This document shows, piece by piece, positions 53,853 to 63,224 of a stretch of DNA of 64,000 nt. Source of the stretch: Massilia sp. W12 (GTDB taxonomy: Bacteria > Pseudomonadota > Gammaproteobacteria > Burkholderiales > Burkholderiaceae_D); contig NZ_CP147776.1 in NCBI RefSeq assembly GCF_037300705.1, forward strand, positions 4,278,001 through 4,342,000, read 5' to 3'. The first letter of the stretch is position 1, and every line of letters starts with the position of its first letter. The notes below the pieces were generated by a model that had not been told where the DNA came from, ran no database searches, and saw nothing but the letters and a program-made list of their open reading frames with translations. A program made the translations under genes and the position numbers.

Positions 53853-53972
53853 ACGTTCTTTGAAGCTGAAATCAACGCTCATAAAGCATGGCGCCCAGAG
53901 GGCCACGCAAAGCAAGGCCGAAATGGCTAGGCCGATAAACCCACCCGGTAAAAATGGTGTGTTGCACTGTTG

Positions 53973-54150
53973 CAGGAAAAAGGCTGCCACGCCGTTCCGC
54001 CAATGTGGCCTGTGCGGTTTGTGAAATCAATCGAGTCTGACCCCATTGATTGAGTCTGACCCCATTGATTTCAGGAAAAAGGCTGCCACGCCATCCCTCC
54101 AATGTGACGTGTGCGGTTTGTGAAATCAATCGAGTCTGACCCCATTGATT
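53973..54150 (+). repeat. Two 79-bp direct repeats overlapping the right block
   Basis: Copy A at 53973-54051 and copy B at 54072-54150 both read CAGGAAAAAGGCTGCCACGCC, then a variable octamer (GTTCCGCC or ATCCCTCC), AATGTG, a short variable part, TGTGCGGTTTGTG and a full inverted 27-nt unit. A 20-nt piece of the palindrome lies between them. This shows local duplication of a larger module that includes the palindrome. Confidence 0.85.
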
Positions 54151-54230
54151 TGCGAAATCAATCGAGTCTGACCCCATTGATTTGTGACCCCATTGATTTG
54201 CCTGCCCCCATTGATTGACCCCATTGATTT
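54025..54230 (-). repeat. Inverted copies of the 27-nt palindrome (right block)
   Basis: Full copies in the opposite orientation (AATCAATCGAGTCTGACCCC plus ATTGATT) lie at 54025-54051, 54124-54150 and 54156-54182. Partial copies ending in GACCCCATTGATT lie at 54051-54070, 54186-54198, 54206-54217 and 54215-54230, progressively shorter. The block mirrors the forward block 170 bp to the left. Confidence 0.88.
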
Positions 54231-54314
54231 GCCCAAGCAGCGCGCGCCTGCGCCAAGCGGCCTGCGCTGCGCTTTGGCGTACAATGACTGCACCACAGTC
54301 TTTCCGAAACGCCC

Positions 54315-55268
54315 ATGTCCAGCTCCCCTGAATTTGTCGCCGCCCGCCTCTGCTGGGATCAGTTATATCAGCGCTTGAATCAAGTCATTCTCGGACAGCC
54401 GCTTACCTTGCGCAAATTGCTGGCGGCGCTGGCGGCTGGCGGGCATGTTTTGCTGGAGGATGTGCCCGGCACCGGCAAGACCACGCTGGCCAAGGCGCTG
54501 GCGGCGGCGATCGGGGCCGATTTCAAGCGCGTCCAGTTCACGCCCGATCTGTTGCCGGCGGATATTCTCGGGATGTCGATTTTTGAGGCGGCCAAACAAC
54601 AATTTGAATTCCACCCCGGCCCTATTTTCACGCAAATCCTGCTGGCCGATGAAATCAACCGCGCCACCCCGCGCACCCAGTCCGCCTTGCTGGAAGCGAT
54701 GGCGGAAAACCAGGTCAGCCTGGATGGGCGGCAATATCAAATGGATGCGCTGTTTTTTGTGGTGGCGACGCAAAATCCGGTCGAGTTCCGTGGCGCGTAC
54801 CCGCTGCCGGAAGCGCAAATGGACCGTTTTGCCCTCAAATTGGCGCTGGGTTATCTGGATGCGCAAAGCGAAACCGCGATGGTCGAAGCGCGCCATGCCG
54901 GCGAAGCCTGGAGCGTCTTGCCGCCTTGCGTCACACGCGAACAAATGCTGGGTTTGCGCCAGGCCGTGCAACAGGTGCATATTGCGCCCGAACTCACGCG
55001 CTATGCGGTGGAACTGGTGCGCGCCACCCGCACCATGCCCGAAATCCGGCTCGGCGCCGGGCCGCGCGCCAGTCTGGCCCTGGTGCGCTGCGCCAAGGCG
55101 CTGGCGCTGGGCAGCGGCAGTGATTTTGTCACGCCCGACCATGTGCAAGCGCTGGCCTGCGATGTGCTGGCGCACCGATTGGTGCTCAGTACCGAAGCGA
55201 AATACAGCGGGGCCGATGCGAGCGCCCTGGTGACGCGGATTTTGCATGAAACTCCGATCCCTGTTTAG
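54315..55268 (+). CDS. MoxR family AAA+ ATPase
   Basis: A 317-residue AAA+ ATPase of the MoxR group. Walker A is PGTGKT at residues 51-56 and Walker B ILLADEI at 108-114, with sensor 1 in FFVVATQNPVEFRG and the arginine-finger region LPEAQMDRFALKL. MoxR ATPases act as chaperones that insert metals or help fold periplasmic and vWA/DUF58 partner proteins. It is the first gene of moxR-DUF58-transglutaminase; its end overlaps the DUF58 start by 23 bp. The region before it is the repeat array; a TACAAT at 54281-54286 could be its -10 element. Confidence 0.95.
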   Translation: MSSSPEFVAARLCWDQLYQRLNQVILGQPLTLRKLLAALAAGGHVLLEDVPGTGKTTLAKALAAAIGADFKRVQFTPDLLPADILGMSIFEAAKQQFEFHPGPIFTQILLADEINRATPRTQSALLEAMAENQVSLDGRQYQMDALFFVVATQNPVEFRGAYPLPEAQMDRFALKLALGYLDAQSETAMVEARHAGEAWSVLPPCVTREQMLGLRQAVQQVHIAPELTRYAVELVRATRTMPEIRLGAGPRASLALVRCAKALALGSGSDFVTPDHVQALACDVLAHRLVLSTEAKYSGADASALVTRILHETPIPV

Positions 55269-56583
55269 GCGCCGCCTGCTGCGTCATTTTTCCCTGCTGT
55301 CCGGCTTTCAGCACAAAGTCCGGCTGCGCTTCACGCGCAGCGGCATGCTGCTGCTGGGGGCCGCGCTGACGTGCGCAGTGCTGGGCGTGAATACGCGTCA
55401 AGTCTTGATTTATCAATTGTTTGCTTTGTGCGTCGGCCTGCTGTTCTGCGCCTGGCTGTGGACTTTGCGCTGGCCCTGGCGCAAAGCGCTGTCTGAACAA
55501 TTGCAGGTGCAACGCCACTTTCCGGCGCAAGCCAGCGTCGGCCATCTGGCCCATTTTCATTACGACATCCACTGGCGCGGCGCGCATACCCTGCATGATG
55601 TGCGCCTGCTGGAACAATGCCACGATCCGCGCCCCAGTCCGGCCCAATATGCGCATGCGATTGAGCCGGGCGCAGAGCGGCGCAACTGGTTTGACCGCGT
55701 GATCGGCTATTACCGCTGGGCTTGGCTGGTGCGCATGAACCGCATCGCCGATATCGCCGAAGTGCATCTGCCGCCGCTGGCCCCTGGCGCCAGTTTGTCG
55801 CTGGACCATACCTTTATCCCCTTTGCGCGCGGCCATTTGGTGCTGGTCGGGGTCTGGCTGGCGCAAACCGATCCGCTGGGATTGATGCGGCGCCTGTATT
55901 TTCTGGAATTGCGCAGCGAATGCCAGGTGTGGCCGGCGCCGCTGCTGCAAGCGCTGCCGGCGCTGCCGCAATCACGCCGCGCGCAAGCCGACAGCAGCCA
56001 CGGCCTGACCGGCGATGGCGAAGAATTCAGCGGACTGCGCGACTACCGTGCCGGCGACAGCCTGCGCATGGTGCACTGGAAAAGTTTCGCCCGCCTCGGG
56101 CGCCCGGTGGTGAAAGAATTTGAGAGCGAATTCAGCACCCGCTTTCTGCTGGTGGCGGATAGTGTGGCGGCCCCTGCCGGCGTACTGTTTGAGCACGCCA
56201 TCAGCCTGGCCGCCGGCGCCATCTTGCAATTTGATGTGGAGCGCGATTTGCTCGATTTGCTGTATATCGAGCAGCACTGCGCGCTGGCCTGCGCCGGGCC
56301 GGGGGCGATGTCGCGCCAGGCGCTGTTGCACATTCTGTCCGGCTTGCGCGCCAGCCGCGCGCCGCTGCTGCCGATGCTCAACGCCATGCTGATGTCGCGC
56401 GCCGCCGGCTACAGCGCCTGCCTGTATATCGCGCAAAGCTGGGATGAGGAAAGACGCCATATGCTGCACCGCCTGCAGCGCCAGGGTTTGTCCCTGCATG
56501 TGTGGCTGGTCAGCGCGCAGGCGCCGTCCGATTTGCCGGCCTGGGTCAGCTGGCGTCCCTGCGAACCGCTGGAGGCGGCATGA
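55246..56583 (+). CDS. DUF58 domain-containing membrane protein
   Basis: A 445-residue protein. Two hydrophobic helices near the N-terminus (GMLLLGAALTCAVLGVN and LIYQLFALCVGLLFCAWLW) precede a domain of about 120 residues and then the DUF58 core, whose signature is FSGLRDYRAGDSLRMVHWKSFARLGRPVVKEFE, followed by a vWA-like region (RFLLVADSV). DUF58 proteins are the usual partners of MoxR ATPases and transglutaminases. It overlaps moxR by 23 bp and the next gene by 4 bp (ATGA), so the three proteins are made in step. Confidence 0.92.
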   Translation: MKLRSLFRRRLLRHFSLLSGFQHKVRLRFTRSGMLLLGAALTCAVLGVNTRQVLIYQLFALCVGLLFCAWLWTLRWPWRKALSEQLQVQRHFPAQASVGHLAHFHYDIHWRGAHTLHDVRLLEQCHDPRPSPAQYAHAIEPGAERRNWFDRVIGYYRWAWLVRMNRIADIAEVHLPPLAPGASLSLDHTFIPFARGHLVLVGVWLAQTDPLGLMRRLYFLELRSECQVWPAPLLQALPALPQSRRAQADSSHGLTGDGEEFSGLRDYRAGDSLRMVHWKSFARLGRPVVKEFESEFSTRFLLVADSVAAPAGVLFEHAISLAAGAILQFDVERDLLDLLYIEQHCALACAGPGAMSRQALLHILSGLRASRAPLLPMLNAMLMSRAAGYSACLYIAQSWDEERRHMLHRLQRQGLSLHVWLVSAQAPSDLPAWVSWRPCEPLEAA

Positions 56584-58517
56584 AGACCTTTCCCGGCCTC
56601 ATGCTGGCCGCCACCCTGCTGTGGGGCTGGCAGGGCCATCACCTTTTGCTGGCGCTGCTGCTCGGCGCCCTGCAGGAAGGCGCGCAATGGCTGGGCCGGC
56701 GCGCGCCGCTGACTTTGCGCGCCGCCGCTTTGCAACAGGCGGCGCTGGTGGCCAGCGGGGCCGCGCTGCTGCTGCTGATCTGGTTATGGAGTAATGACAA
56801 TCCGCGCGAAGGCTTGCCGCTGATCGCCTGGTCGCCCTTGGCCGCGCTGCCGCTGGCGCTGTATGTTTTACGCACGCAGGGCGACGGCATTGCGCGCAGC
56901 ATGCTGGACGGTAAGCCACAGGCGCATGGCGCGCCGCCCTTGTATCCCGGCCCGCTGTGGCTGGGCTGGTGGCTGTTGGCCGCCGGCGCCAGCAGCCACC
57001 AGGGAGTCTGGTTTTACCCGGCGGCTTGCCTCATCAGCGCCTTTGCGCTGTGGCCGCGCCGCCCGGCGCGCGTGGCCCCTGCGCTGCTCATGCTGGCGCT
57101 GGCGGCGGCTTGCGGGCTGGGCGTGCAACTCGGTTTGCAGCGCTTGCAGGGACATGTTGAAGAATGGGCCATGCGCTGGATGATGCGCCAGCCGGAAGAT
57201 GGTTTGCGCAGCCAGACCGCGCTTGGCCATATCGGCGCCTTGCATTTATCGGATGATGTGGTGCTGCTCTTGCGCGCCAAACGCTTGCCGGCGGGGCCTG
57301 TGCTGTTGCAGCAAGCCAGCTATAACGTGTACCAGGACACGGTATGGAAATTGAGCGGAAACAACAGTTATCGCGATGTGCCGGCGGGGCCGCAGCCTGG
57401 CGCCTGGCGCCTGCACAGCGCGACGCCGCAAAATGACTGGCAGATCCAGATGTGGAGCGGGACCGCGCAAGTGCTGCTGCCGCTGCCGCCGGCCAGCCAG
57501 GAAATCCGCTTGCTGGAGCAAAGCACGCCCTGGCTGCGCCTGTCGCGCAATCCGCTCGGTTCGCTGCAAGCCGTGCTGCCGCAAAACGGCTATCTGCATT
57601 ACAGCGTGCAAAGCGGAATGCACGAACAGGGCGCGCTGGCGCCGGGGCCGAAAGATATGCAATTGCCGGAACGCGAACAAGCCTTATTGCGCCAGCTGGC
57701 GCAAGAGCTGGGACTGGCGCAACTGCCACCGGCGCAGCGGCTGGCGCATCTGCAAGCCTGGTTTGCGCGCCAGTTCCGTTACAGCACCTGGCGCAGCGAT
57801 CAGCACGGCATGTCGCCGCTGGCCGATTTTCTGCAGCGCGCACGCACGGGACATTGTGAACACTTCGCCAGCGCCGGCGCCTTGCTGCTGCGCGCCAGCG
57901 GTTTGCCGGCGCGCTACATCACCGGCTATTCGGCGCAGGAAGAGGATTGGCTCGGCCAGGGCCTGTTGGTGCGGCAGCGCCACGCGCACGCCTGGGTCAA
58001 AGTATTTTATGACGGCCACTGGCGCGATTTCGACCCCACCCCGCCAGACTGGAATCAAGCCACCCCGCGCAGCAATTGGGAATGGTGGAACAGTTTCTGG
58101 TTCAGCCTGAAAAGCGCCTGGCAGGAATCGCATGTTCCGCTCTGGCTGTGGGCTGTGCTGCCGCTGCCTTTGCTGTGGCTGCTGTGGCGGCGGCGCGCTG
58201 GCGCCGGGCCGCAGCAAACAAGCGCCACACAGTGGCGCGCCAGCACTCCGCCCGCGCTGTTGCAAGCGCTGCAGACTTGTTTGCAGGATATCGGCCTGGG
58301 CCGTCCGCCGCATGAAAGCCTGCAAGCCTGGGGCGCGCGCATCGCCAGCGCGCTGCCGCCGGACTGCGCAGCCCAATTGCAAGCCCTGCTGCACAGCTAC
58401 AGCCAGGCGCGCTACGGCGCAGCGCAAAACGCCGCCGGTGATTGGGAGCAAGCCTGCCAGGCGTGGCTGGCGCGCTGGCGCGAAGCGCTTTACGCCACCG
58501 CCGCCAACCAGGGATAA
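56580..58517 (+). CDS. TgpA-like membrane transglutaminase
   Basis: A 645-residue integral membrane protein. About six N-terminal helices (residues 1-200) precede a periplasmic transglutaminase-like domain with the triad Cys426 (RTGHCEHFASAGALLLRASG), His470 (RHAHAWVKV) and Asp485 (DFDPTPP). A further helix (LWLWAVLPLPLLWLLW) and a C-terminal helical domain follow. The closest known relative is P. aeruginosa TgpA, which is encoded in a similar moxR-DUF58 operon and is needed for growth. The 3' end overlaps the convergent kinase gene by 28 bp. Confidence 0.93.
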   Translation: MKTFPGLMLAATLLWGWQGHHLLLALLLGALQEGAQWLGRRAPLTLRAAALQQAALVASGAALLLLIWLWSNDNPREGLPLIAWSPLAALPLALYVLRTQGDGIARSMLDGKPQAHGAPPLYPGPLWLGWWLLAAGASSHQGVWFYPAACLISAFALWPRRPARVAPALLMLALAAACGLGVQLGLQRLQGHVEEWAMRWMMRQPEDGLRSQTALGHIGALHLSDDVVLLLRAKRLPAGPVLLQQASYNVYQDTVWKLSGNNSYRDVPAGPQPGAWRLHSATPQNDWQIQMWSGTAQVLLPLPPASQEIRLLEQSTPWLRLSRNPLGSLQAVLPQNGYLHYSVQSGMHEQGALAPGPKDMQLPEREQALLRQLAQELGLAQLPPAQRLAHLQAWFARQFRYSTWRSDQHGMSPLADFLQRARTGHCEHFASAGALLLRASGLPARYITGYSAQEEDWLGQGLLVRQRHAHAWVKVFYDGHWRDFDPTPPDWNQATPRSNWEWWNSFWFSLKSAWQESHVPLWLWAVLPLPLLWLLWRRRAGAGPQQTSATQWRASTPPALLQALQTCLQDIGLGRPPHESLQAWGARIASALPPDCAAQLQALLHSYSQARYGAAQNAAGDWEQACQAWLARWREALYATAANQG

Positions 58518-61500
58518 CGCGCCAGCTCGGTTTCAATTTGCGCCAACACCTGCATGATGGTGGCGCATAAATCTCTGACTTGCTCTACGCTTTGCTGCTC
58601 ACTCTGCTCCAGTTCCTGACACAGCTGGGCCAGCCCGAAGGCGCCGACGGTGCGCGCGGAAGATTTCATGCGATGCCCCAGCTCACGGCATAAGGCCAGA
58701 TCCTGCGCCACCAGCGCGGCCTGCAATTCGCCGATCGTCGCTGTGCTGCTGTGCATGAAATGGCCGACAAAGGTGCGCAGCTTTTCCGGCTTGGCGCCGA
58801 CCATGTTTTGCAACTGGCGCAAATCGATAATTTCGCTATCCTGCGGCAAGAGCATTTCCGGCATCATGGGCGGCGGCGCCGGGGCCGGCGTGGGCGAGGT
58901 TGGCGCACCCTGATCCAAAAACCGCAACAGGGTGTGGTACAGCAAACCCGGCTGCACCGGTTTGCTGACAAAATCATGCATGCCGGCGGCCAGACAGGCT
59001 TCACGGTCTTGCACGGTGGCGTTCGCGGTCAGCGCAATCACCGGCAGCGTGGCAAAGCGGGGGTCAGCGCGCAAGGCGCGGCAGGCGCTCAGGCCATCCA
59101 TATGCGGCATTTGCATATCCATCAAAATCAAGCCGGGCAGTTTGCCGTTTTGCGCCGCCTGCTCCAATAATTCCAGGGCCTGCTCGCCATTTTCGGCCAG
59201 CATCACATCGATGCCGACCTGTTGCAGCATTTCAAGCGCCACTTGCTGATTAAAAGGATTATCTTCCGCCAGCAAAACCCGGCCACCCTGCAAGCGCTTG
59301 CGCAAAACTTGCAGATCGCAACCGACCGTCGCAGACAAGGGGCTGGACGTGAGCGGGGTGTCGTCCGCAGCTTGTTGGAAAATCACGGTAAACCAAAATG
59401 TGCTGCCAAGCCCGGGCGTGCTTTCGACATAAATTTCACCGCCCATCTTGCGCACCAGGCTGCGTGAAATCGCCAGCCCCAGCCCGGTGCCGCCGAATTC
59501 GCGGGTGATCGAAGAATCCGCCTGCTGAAAACTTTGGAACAGTTTTTGCACCCCATCGCGGCTGATGCCTATGCCCTGGTCGCGCACATCAAAGCGCAAT
59601 TCACAGCTGTTCTGTTGACGGCTGAGCAAGGCGGCGCGCAATTCAAGCGTGCCGCGACTGCTGAATTTGAGCGCATTGCCGCACAAATTCAATAAAATCT
59701 GACGCAAGCGCACCGCATCGCCCAGCAAGATCCGGGGCAAGTCCGGCGCATATTGCAAGCGCAGCTGCAAACCTTTTTCTTCGGCCCGGGTGGCAATCAG
59801 CGACAGGACGTTTTGCAACAAATCTTCCAGTCTGAAGGGTTCGCTTTCCAACTCCAGCATGCCGGCCCCGATTTTGGAAAAATCCAAAATGTCATTGATG
59901 ATGCCCATCAAATGCTGGCCGGCCATATGGATTTTTTCCAGATAGTCGCGCTGGCGCGCATCAAGCCGGGTCTGCAAGGCCAGATGGGCCATGCCAATCA
60001 CCCCGTTCATCGGCGTGCGGATCTCATGACTCATATTGGCCAGGAATAAATCCTTGGCGCTGCTGGCTTCTTCCGCCACCCGTTGCGCCTGCAAAGCCTG
60101 GGCGGTGCGCTCGCCCACCAGTTTTTCCAGGTTTTCACTCCAGCTGCGCAAATCATTTTCGGCGCGCTTGTTTTCCGTCATATCCACCGCCACGCCAATC
60201 AGATAAGCCGGCTCGCCGCTGGTAAACACCGGGCGCAAATACATGCGCAAATACACCTCTTGCGCGCTTTGCGCATGCTCCATCACGATTTCCTGCTCCA
60301 GCAAAGCGCCGCTCTGCCAGGTGTGGCGCTGCAAGCTTTGCAAAATCTGGTATTGCTCGGCGCGCAGCGCGTCTTTGCCATCGCAGTTCTGCAAGCGCGC
60401 CAGTTTGCAACCGCTGAGCTGCTCAAACACGCGGTTGATGAGGGTGAAGCGGAATTGCGGATCGCAAATGAAAATCGCCACCGGACTGGCTTCGATGATG
60501 TGCAATAAGCGTTCTTCGCTATCGCGCAGCAAATCGGCGGCGCGCTTGCTTTCGGTGATGTCGGTGAAACTGCTGACCACTAAATGCGCGCGGCCAGACT
60601 GGTCGCGGATCGGCTCGGCGTTGACTGACAGCCAGCGCAAACCGCCGCCGCTGCGCTGCAAGCCCAGCACGCGCGCGCGCACCGGCAGCGAAGTGGCGAA
60701 CACTTCGTCCGCCGGAAAATGCGCCACCCCGCCATCTTCTGCGCACAAGCGCTGGTTGGCTGGCAATTGGCGCAGCTCGCTTAATTCCAGCATATCCTGC
60801 GCCGCCATATTCGACTCCACAATCACGCCGCGCGCATCTTGCAAAATCACGCCATTGGTGATGGCGTTAAACAGGGAATCAAGCCGCTCTTTATGCGCAC
60901 GCAAATCGAGCACCGCTTCATGCCGCTCTGTCACATCGGTCAGCATCGCCATCGCGCCATTCATATTTCCTTTGGCGTCCAACACCGGGGTGGCGGCCAT
61001 AATCACCCACAAGACCGAACCGTCTTTGCGGCTGAATTTCAAGTCCATGCGCTCTTTGCTGCCCTCTTCCATCTGGGCCAGAAATTTGCGCGCGATTTGA
61101 ATCCCCTCTTCGTCCATGAAATCGGTCAGCGGACGGCCACTGATCTCAATTTCGTCATAGCCCAGCATGCGGCACAAACGCTGATTGACAAAGGTGGTCT
61201 TGCCGCGCATATCAATCACCCACACGCCTTCGACTGCGGTTTCGACAATCCGCCGGTAGCGCTCTTCACTGCTGCGCAAATCACTTTCCGCACGCTCGCG
61301 TTCGCTGATGTCGCGCACCGTTGTCACCACCATCTTCTGGCCGCTGATTTCCAGCATGGAAAGCGTGATTTCAACCGGAATTTCACCGCCGCCCTTACGC
61401 GCCGCCATCACTTTGCGCTGCCCCGGGGCCATTTTGCGCGCCCCGCCTTCCGAGGTGAAATTGGCGCGCAATTTGACGTGCGCTTCGCGCTTTAACAAAG

Positions 61501-63205
61501 GCGCCAATAATTCCACCTGCTGGCCGCATAACTCACCCGATTCATAGCCGAATAATTGCAATGCGCTGCGGTTGGCGAATTGAATCTGGCCATGACCATC
61601 GACCATCAGCATGGCTTCCGGCGAAGCTTCCAGCAAGCGTTGCATCTGTTCCTGCTCCGCCTCTTTGCGCTGGGTGATGTTGGTCAGGGTGCCGTTCATC
61701 CGCTGCGGCTTGCCATCCGCGCCGCGCTGCGCGACTCTGCCGCGCGACATCATCCACAGCCAGCGCCCGTCTTTATGCTGCATCCGGTATTCGCTGACAA
61801 ACACCGGCTCTTCGCCGTCCGGCATCGGGCGCGACAGAAAATACCGGCGCACCCCCTCCGCCATCTGCTGCCGATCTTCCGGGTGCACCAAGCGCTTCCA
61901 TGCGTCGGGGTCATCCGGGAAATCGGCATCGCAATATCCCAGCATTGCTTTATAGCTGTCGGAATAGGTCACCTTGCCCGCCACATTGTCCCAGTCCCAA
62001 ACCCCGTCGCCGGCGCTGGCCACCGCCATATGCAACCAATCAGCGCGCTTTCGGTGCGCTTCCAATTCCAGCTGTTGTTGCGCATTGCTGCGCTGGGTTT
62101 GCAGATGGCGGCGGCGGTAATACTGGCTCATCGCCAAACTCAGCGCCAATACCAGAATGGCCGCGCCGATGCTGGCGATACTTTGCCAGGACCAGGTTTG
62201 CGGCGCTTCTTCATATAAAAAACCATCCAGTGGAAAATCCTGGCGCAACATGCCAAGTTCGGCATACACATTCGCGATCTGCTTCCAGCGCAAATGATTG
62301 GAATAGCCCATTTCCACCAGGCGCGGTTGCAATAAGGCGTCCATTTGCTGCGCTTCATACATCAGCTGTTCGCGCGTCATGCGCTTGCTGTATTTTTGCA
62401 AAATCAGATCAACGATTTCATCCGGATGCGCCATCGCGTACTTCCAGCCGCGCATGCTGGCGGCGCGGAATTTGCGCACCAGCTCCGGTTTATCGCGCAA
62501 CATTTTTTCGGTGGTAAACAGATTGTCGCCATAAAAATCAATCCCCACGCTGCGCGGGGAAAACATCAGATATGGCGTGGCCTGCTTGTCCAGCCAGTAC
62601 ATGGCGTCGGTGACATAGGCGCTCATCGCATCCACCCGGCCCGCTTTCAAATCCTGCACATTGAAGCTGTGTTCAACCCGCTGCAAACCATCCAGCGGCA
62701 GATTCATGCGTTTGAACAAGGCGTGAATTTCTTCATCATGCTGGCCCAGCATCACTTGCCGGCCCAGCAATTGCTCAATCCGTTTGACGCCGGAGGCTTG
62801 CCGCACCAGCAGGACATTGGGGGAATGTTGAAAGATAGAGGCCAGCAAAACCACCGGGCGGCCACGTCCGCGCTGTAATAAAAGACTGCTGTTGGCGACG
62901 CCAAACTGCGCGCGCCCGCTCAAGACTTCTTCTTGCTCATCGTAGCCGGGACGCGCCTCTTTCAGCGTTACATCCAAACCGGCTTCACGAAAAAAGCCTT
63001 TTTCCTGCGCCGCGTAATATCCGGCGAATTGAAATTGATGCAGCCATTTCAGCTGCAATACCACTTGCTCCGCCGCCAGCGCCGGAACAAGCGCGCACCA
63101 CATGAGGCACGCTGCGCAAGACAGGCGCAGCAGGAAACGCCGGCGCACAGTAATCAGTGACAGGGATCTGGCGGCAAGCACACACACTCCTTTGGGTGAA
63201 TGCAA
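58490..63205 (-). CDS. Giant hybrid histidine kinase with NMT1/THI5-type sensor domain
   Basis: A protein of about 1571 residues. After a signal peptide, an NMT1/THI5-like binding domain (about residues 45-330; VLQLKWLHQFQFAGYYAAQEKGFFREAGLDV) faces the periplasm. A membrane helix (SIASIGAAILVLALSLAMS) leads to four or five PAS/PAC units (about 400-1040). The HisKA has His1060 (LANMSHEIRTPMNGVIGMAHL), then HATPase (LNLCGNALKF, GGTGLGLAISRSLV), a receiver with Asp1363 (ILMDMQMPHMDG) and a final Hpt with His1511 (ELGHRMKSSARTVGAFG). There is no ATG; TTG at 63205 or GTG at 63181 (close to AAAGGAG) are candidates. The downstream partner is unknown. Confidence 0.9.
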   Translation of the reverse strand: MHSPKGVCVLAARSLSLITVRRRFLLRLSCAACLMWCALVPALAAEQVVLQLKWLHQFQFAGYYAAQEKGFFREAGLDVTLKEARPGYDEQEEVLSGRAQFGVANSSLLLQRGRGRPVVLLASIFQHSPNVLLVRQASGVKRIEQLLGRQVMLGQHDEEIHALFKRMNLPLDGLQRVEHSFNVQDLKAGRVDAMSAYVTDAMYWLDKQATPYLMFSPRSVGIDFYGDNLFTTEKMLRDKPELVRKFRAASMRGWKYAMAHPDEIVDLILQKYSKRMTREQLMYEAQQMDALLQPRLVEMGYSNHLRWKQIANVYAELGMLRQDFPLDGFLYEEAPQTWSWQSIASIGAAILVLALSLAMSQYYRRRHLQTQRSNAQQQLELEAHRKRADWLHMAVASAGDGVWDWDNVAGKVTYSDSYKAMLGYCDADFPDDPDAWKRLVHPEDRQQMAEGVRRYFLSRPMPDGEEPVFVSEYRMQHKDGRWLWMMSRGRVAQRGADGKPQRMNGTLTNITQRKEAEQEQMQRLLEASPEAMLMVDGHGQIQFANRSALQLFGYESGELCGQQVELLAPLLKREAHVKLRANFTSEGGARKMAPGQRKVMAARKGGGEIPVEITLSMLEISGQKMVVTTVRDISERERAESDLRSSEERYRRIVETAVEGVWVIDMRGKTTFVNQRLCRMLGYDEIEISGRPLTDFMDEEGIQIARKFLAQMEEGSKERMDLKFSRKDGSVLWVIMAATPVLDAKGNMNGAMAMLTDVTERHEAVLDLRAHKERLDSLFNAITNGVILQDARGVIVESNMAAQDMLELSELRQLPANQRLCAEDGGVAHFPADEVFATSLPVRARVLGLQRSGGGLRWLSVNAEPIRDQSGRAHLVVSSFTDITESKRAADLLRDSEERLLHIIEASPVAIFICDPQFRFTLINRVFEQLSGCKLARLQNCDGKDALRAEQYQILQSLQRHTWQSGALLEQEIVMEHAQSAQEVYLRMYLRPVFTSGEPAYLIGVAVDMTENKRAENDLRSWSENLEKLVGERTAQALQAQRVAEEASSAKDLFLANMSHEIRTPMNGVIGMAHLALQTRLDARQRDYLEKIHMAGQHLMGIINDILDFSKIGAGMLELESEPFRLEDLLQNVLSLIATRAEEKGLQLRLQYAPDLPRILLGDAVRLRQILLNLCGNALKFSSRGTLELRAALLSRQQNSCELRFDVRDQGIGISRDGVQKLFQSFQQADSSITREFGGTGLGLAISRSLVRKMGGEIYVESTPGLGSTFWFTVIFQQAADDTPLTSSPLSATVGCDLQVLRKRLQGGRVLLAEDNPFNQQVALEMLQQVGIDVMLAENGEQALELLEQAAQNGKLPGLILMDMQMPHMDGLSACRALRADPRFATLPVIALTANATVQDREACLAAGMHDFVSKPVQPGLLYHTLLRFLDQGAPTSPTPAPAPPPMMPEMLLPQDSEIIDLRQLQNMVGAKPEKLRTFVGHFMHSSTATIGELQAALVAQDLALCRELGHRMKSSARTVGAFGLAQLCQELEQSEQQSVEQVRDLCATIMQVLAQIETELARYPWLAAVA

Positions 63206-63224
63206 AGCAAGCGCAAAGCGCGCC

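Larger units (their letters stand above)
53632..54314. other. 683-bp non-coding region filled with palindromic repeats
   Basis: The region between the BMP lipoprotein gene and moxR holds a block of four forward 27-nt palindromes (53716-53852), a centre of about 170 bp, and a block of inverted copies (54025-54198, plus fragments to 54230). Two 79-bp direct repeats overlap the right block. Open frames here are translations of the repeats (for example peptides with SLTPLI or SDSIDL) and are not counted as genes. Confidence 0.8.

Noticed and set aside
53697-54177. Several open frames of 60-100 residues on both strands in the repeat region
   Set aside because: Their peptides are direct translations of the 27-nt repeat (recurring SLTPLI or SDSIDL pieces), with no ribosome sites.
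53716-54230. CRISPR array
   Set aside because: Units occur in both orientations, spacers are short, uneven and partly alike, and no cas genes are present.
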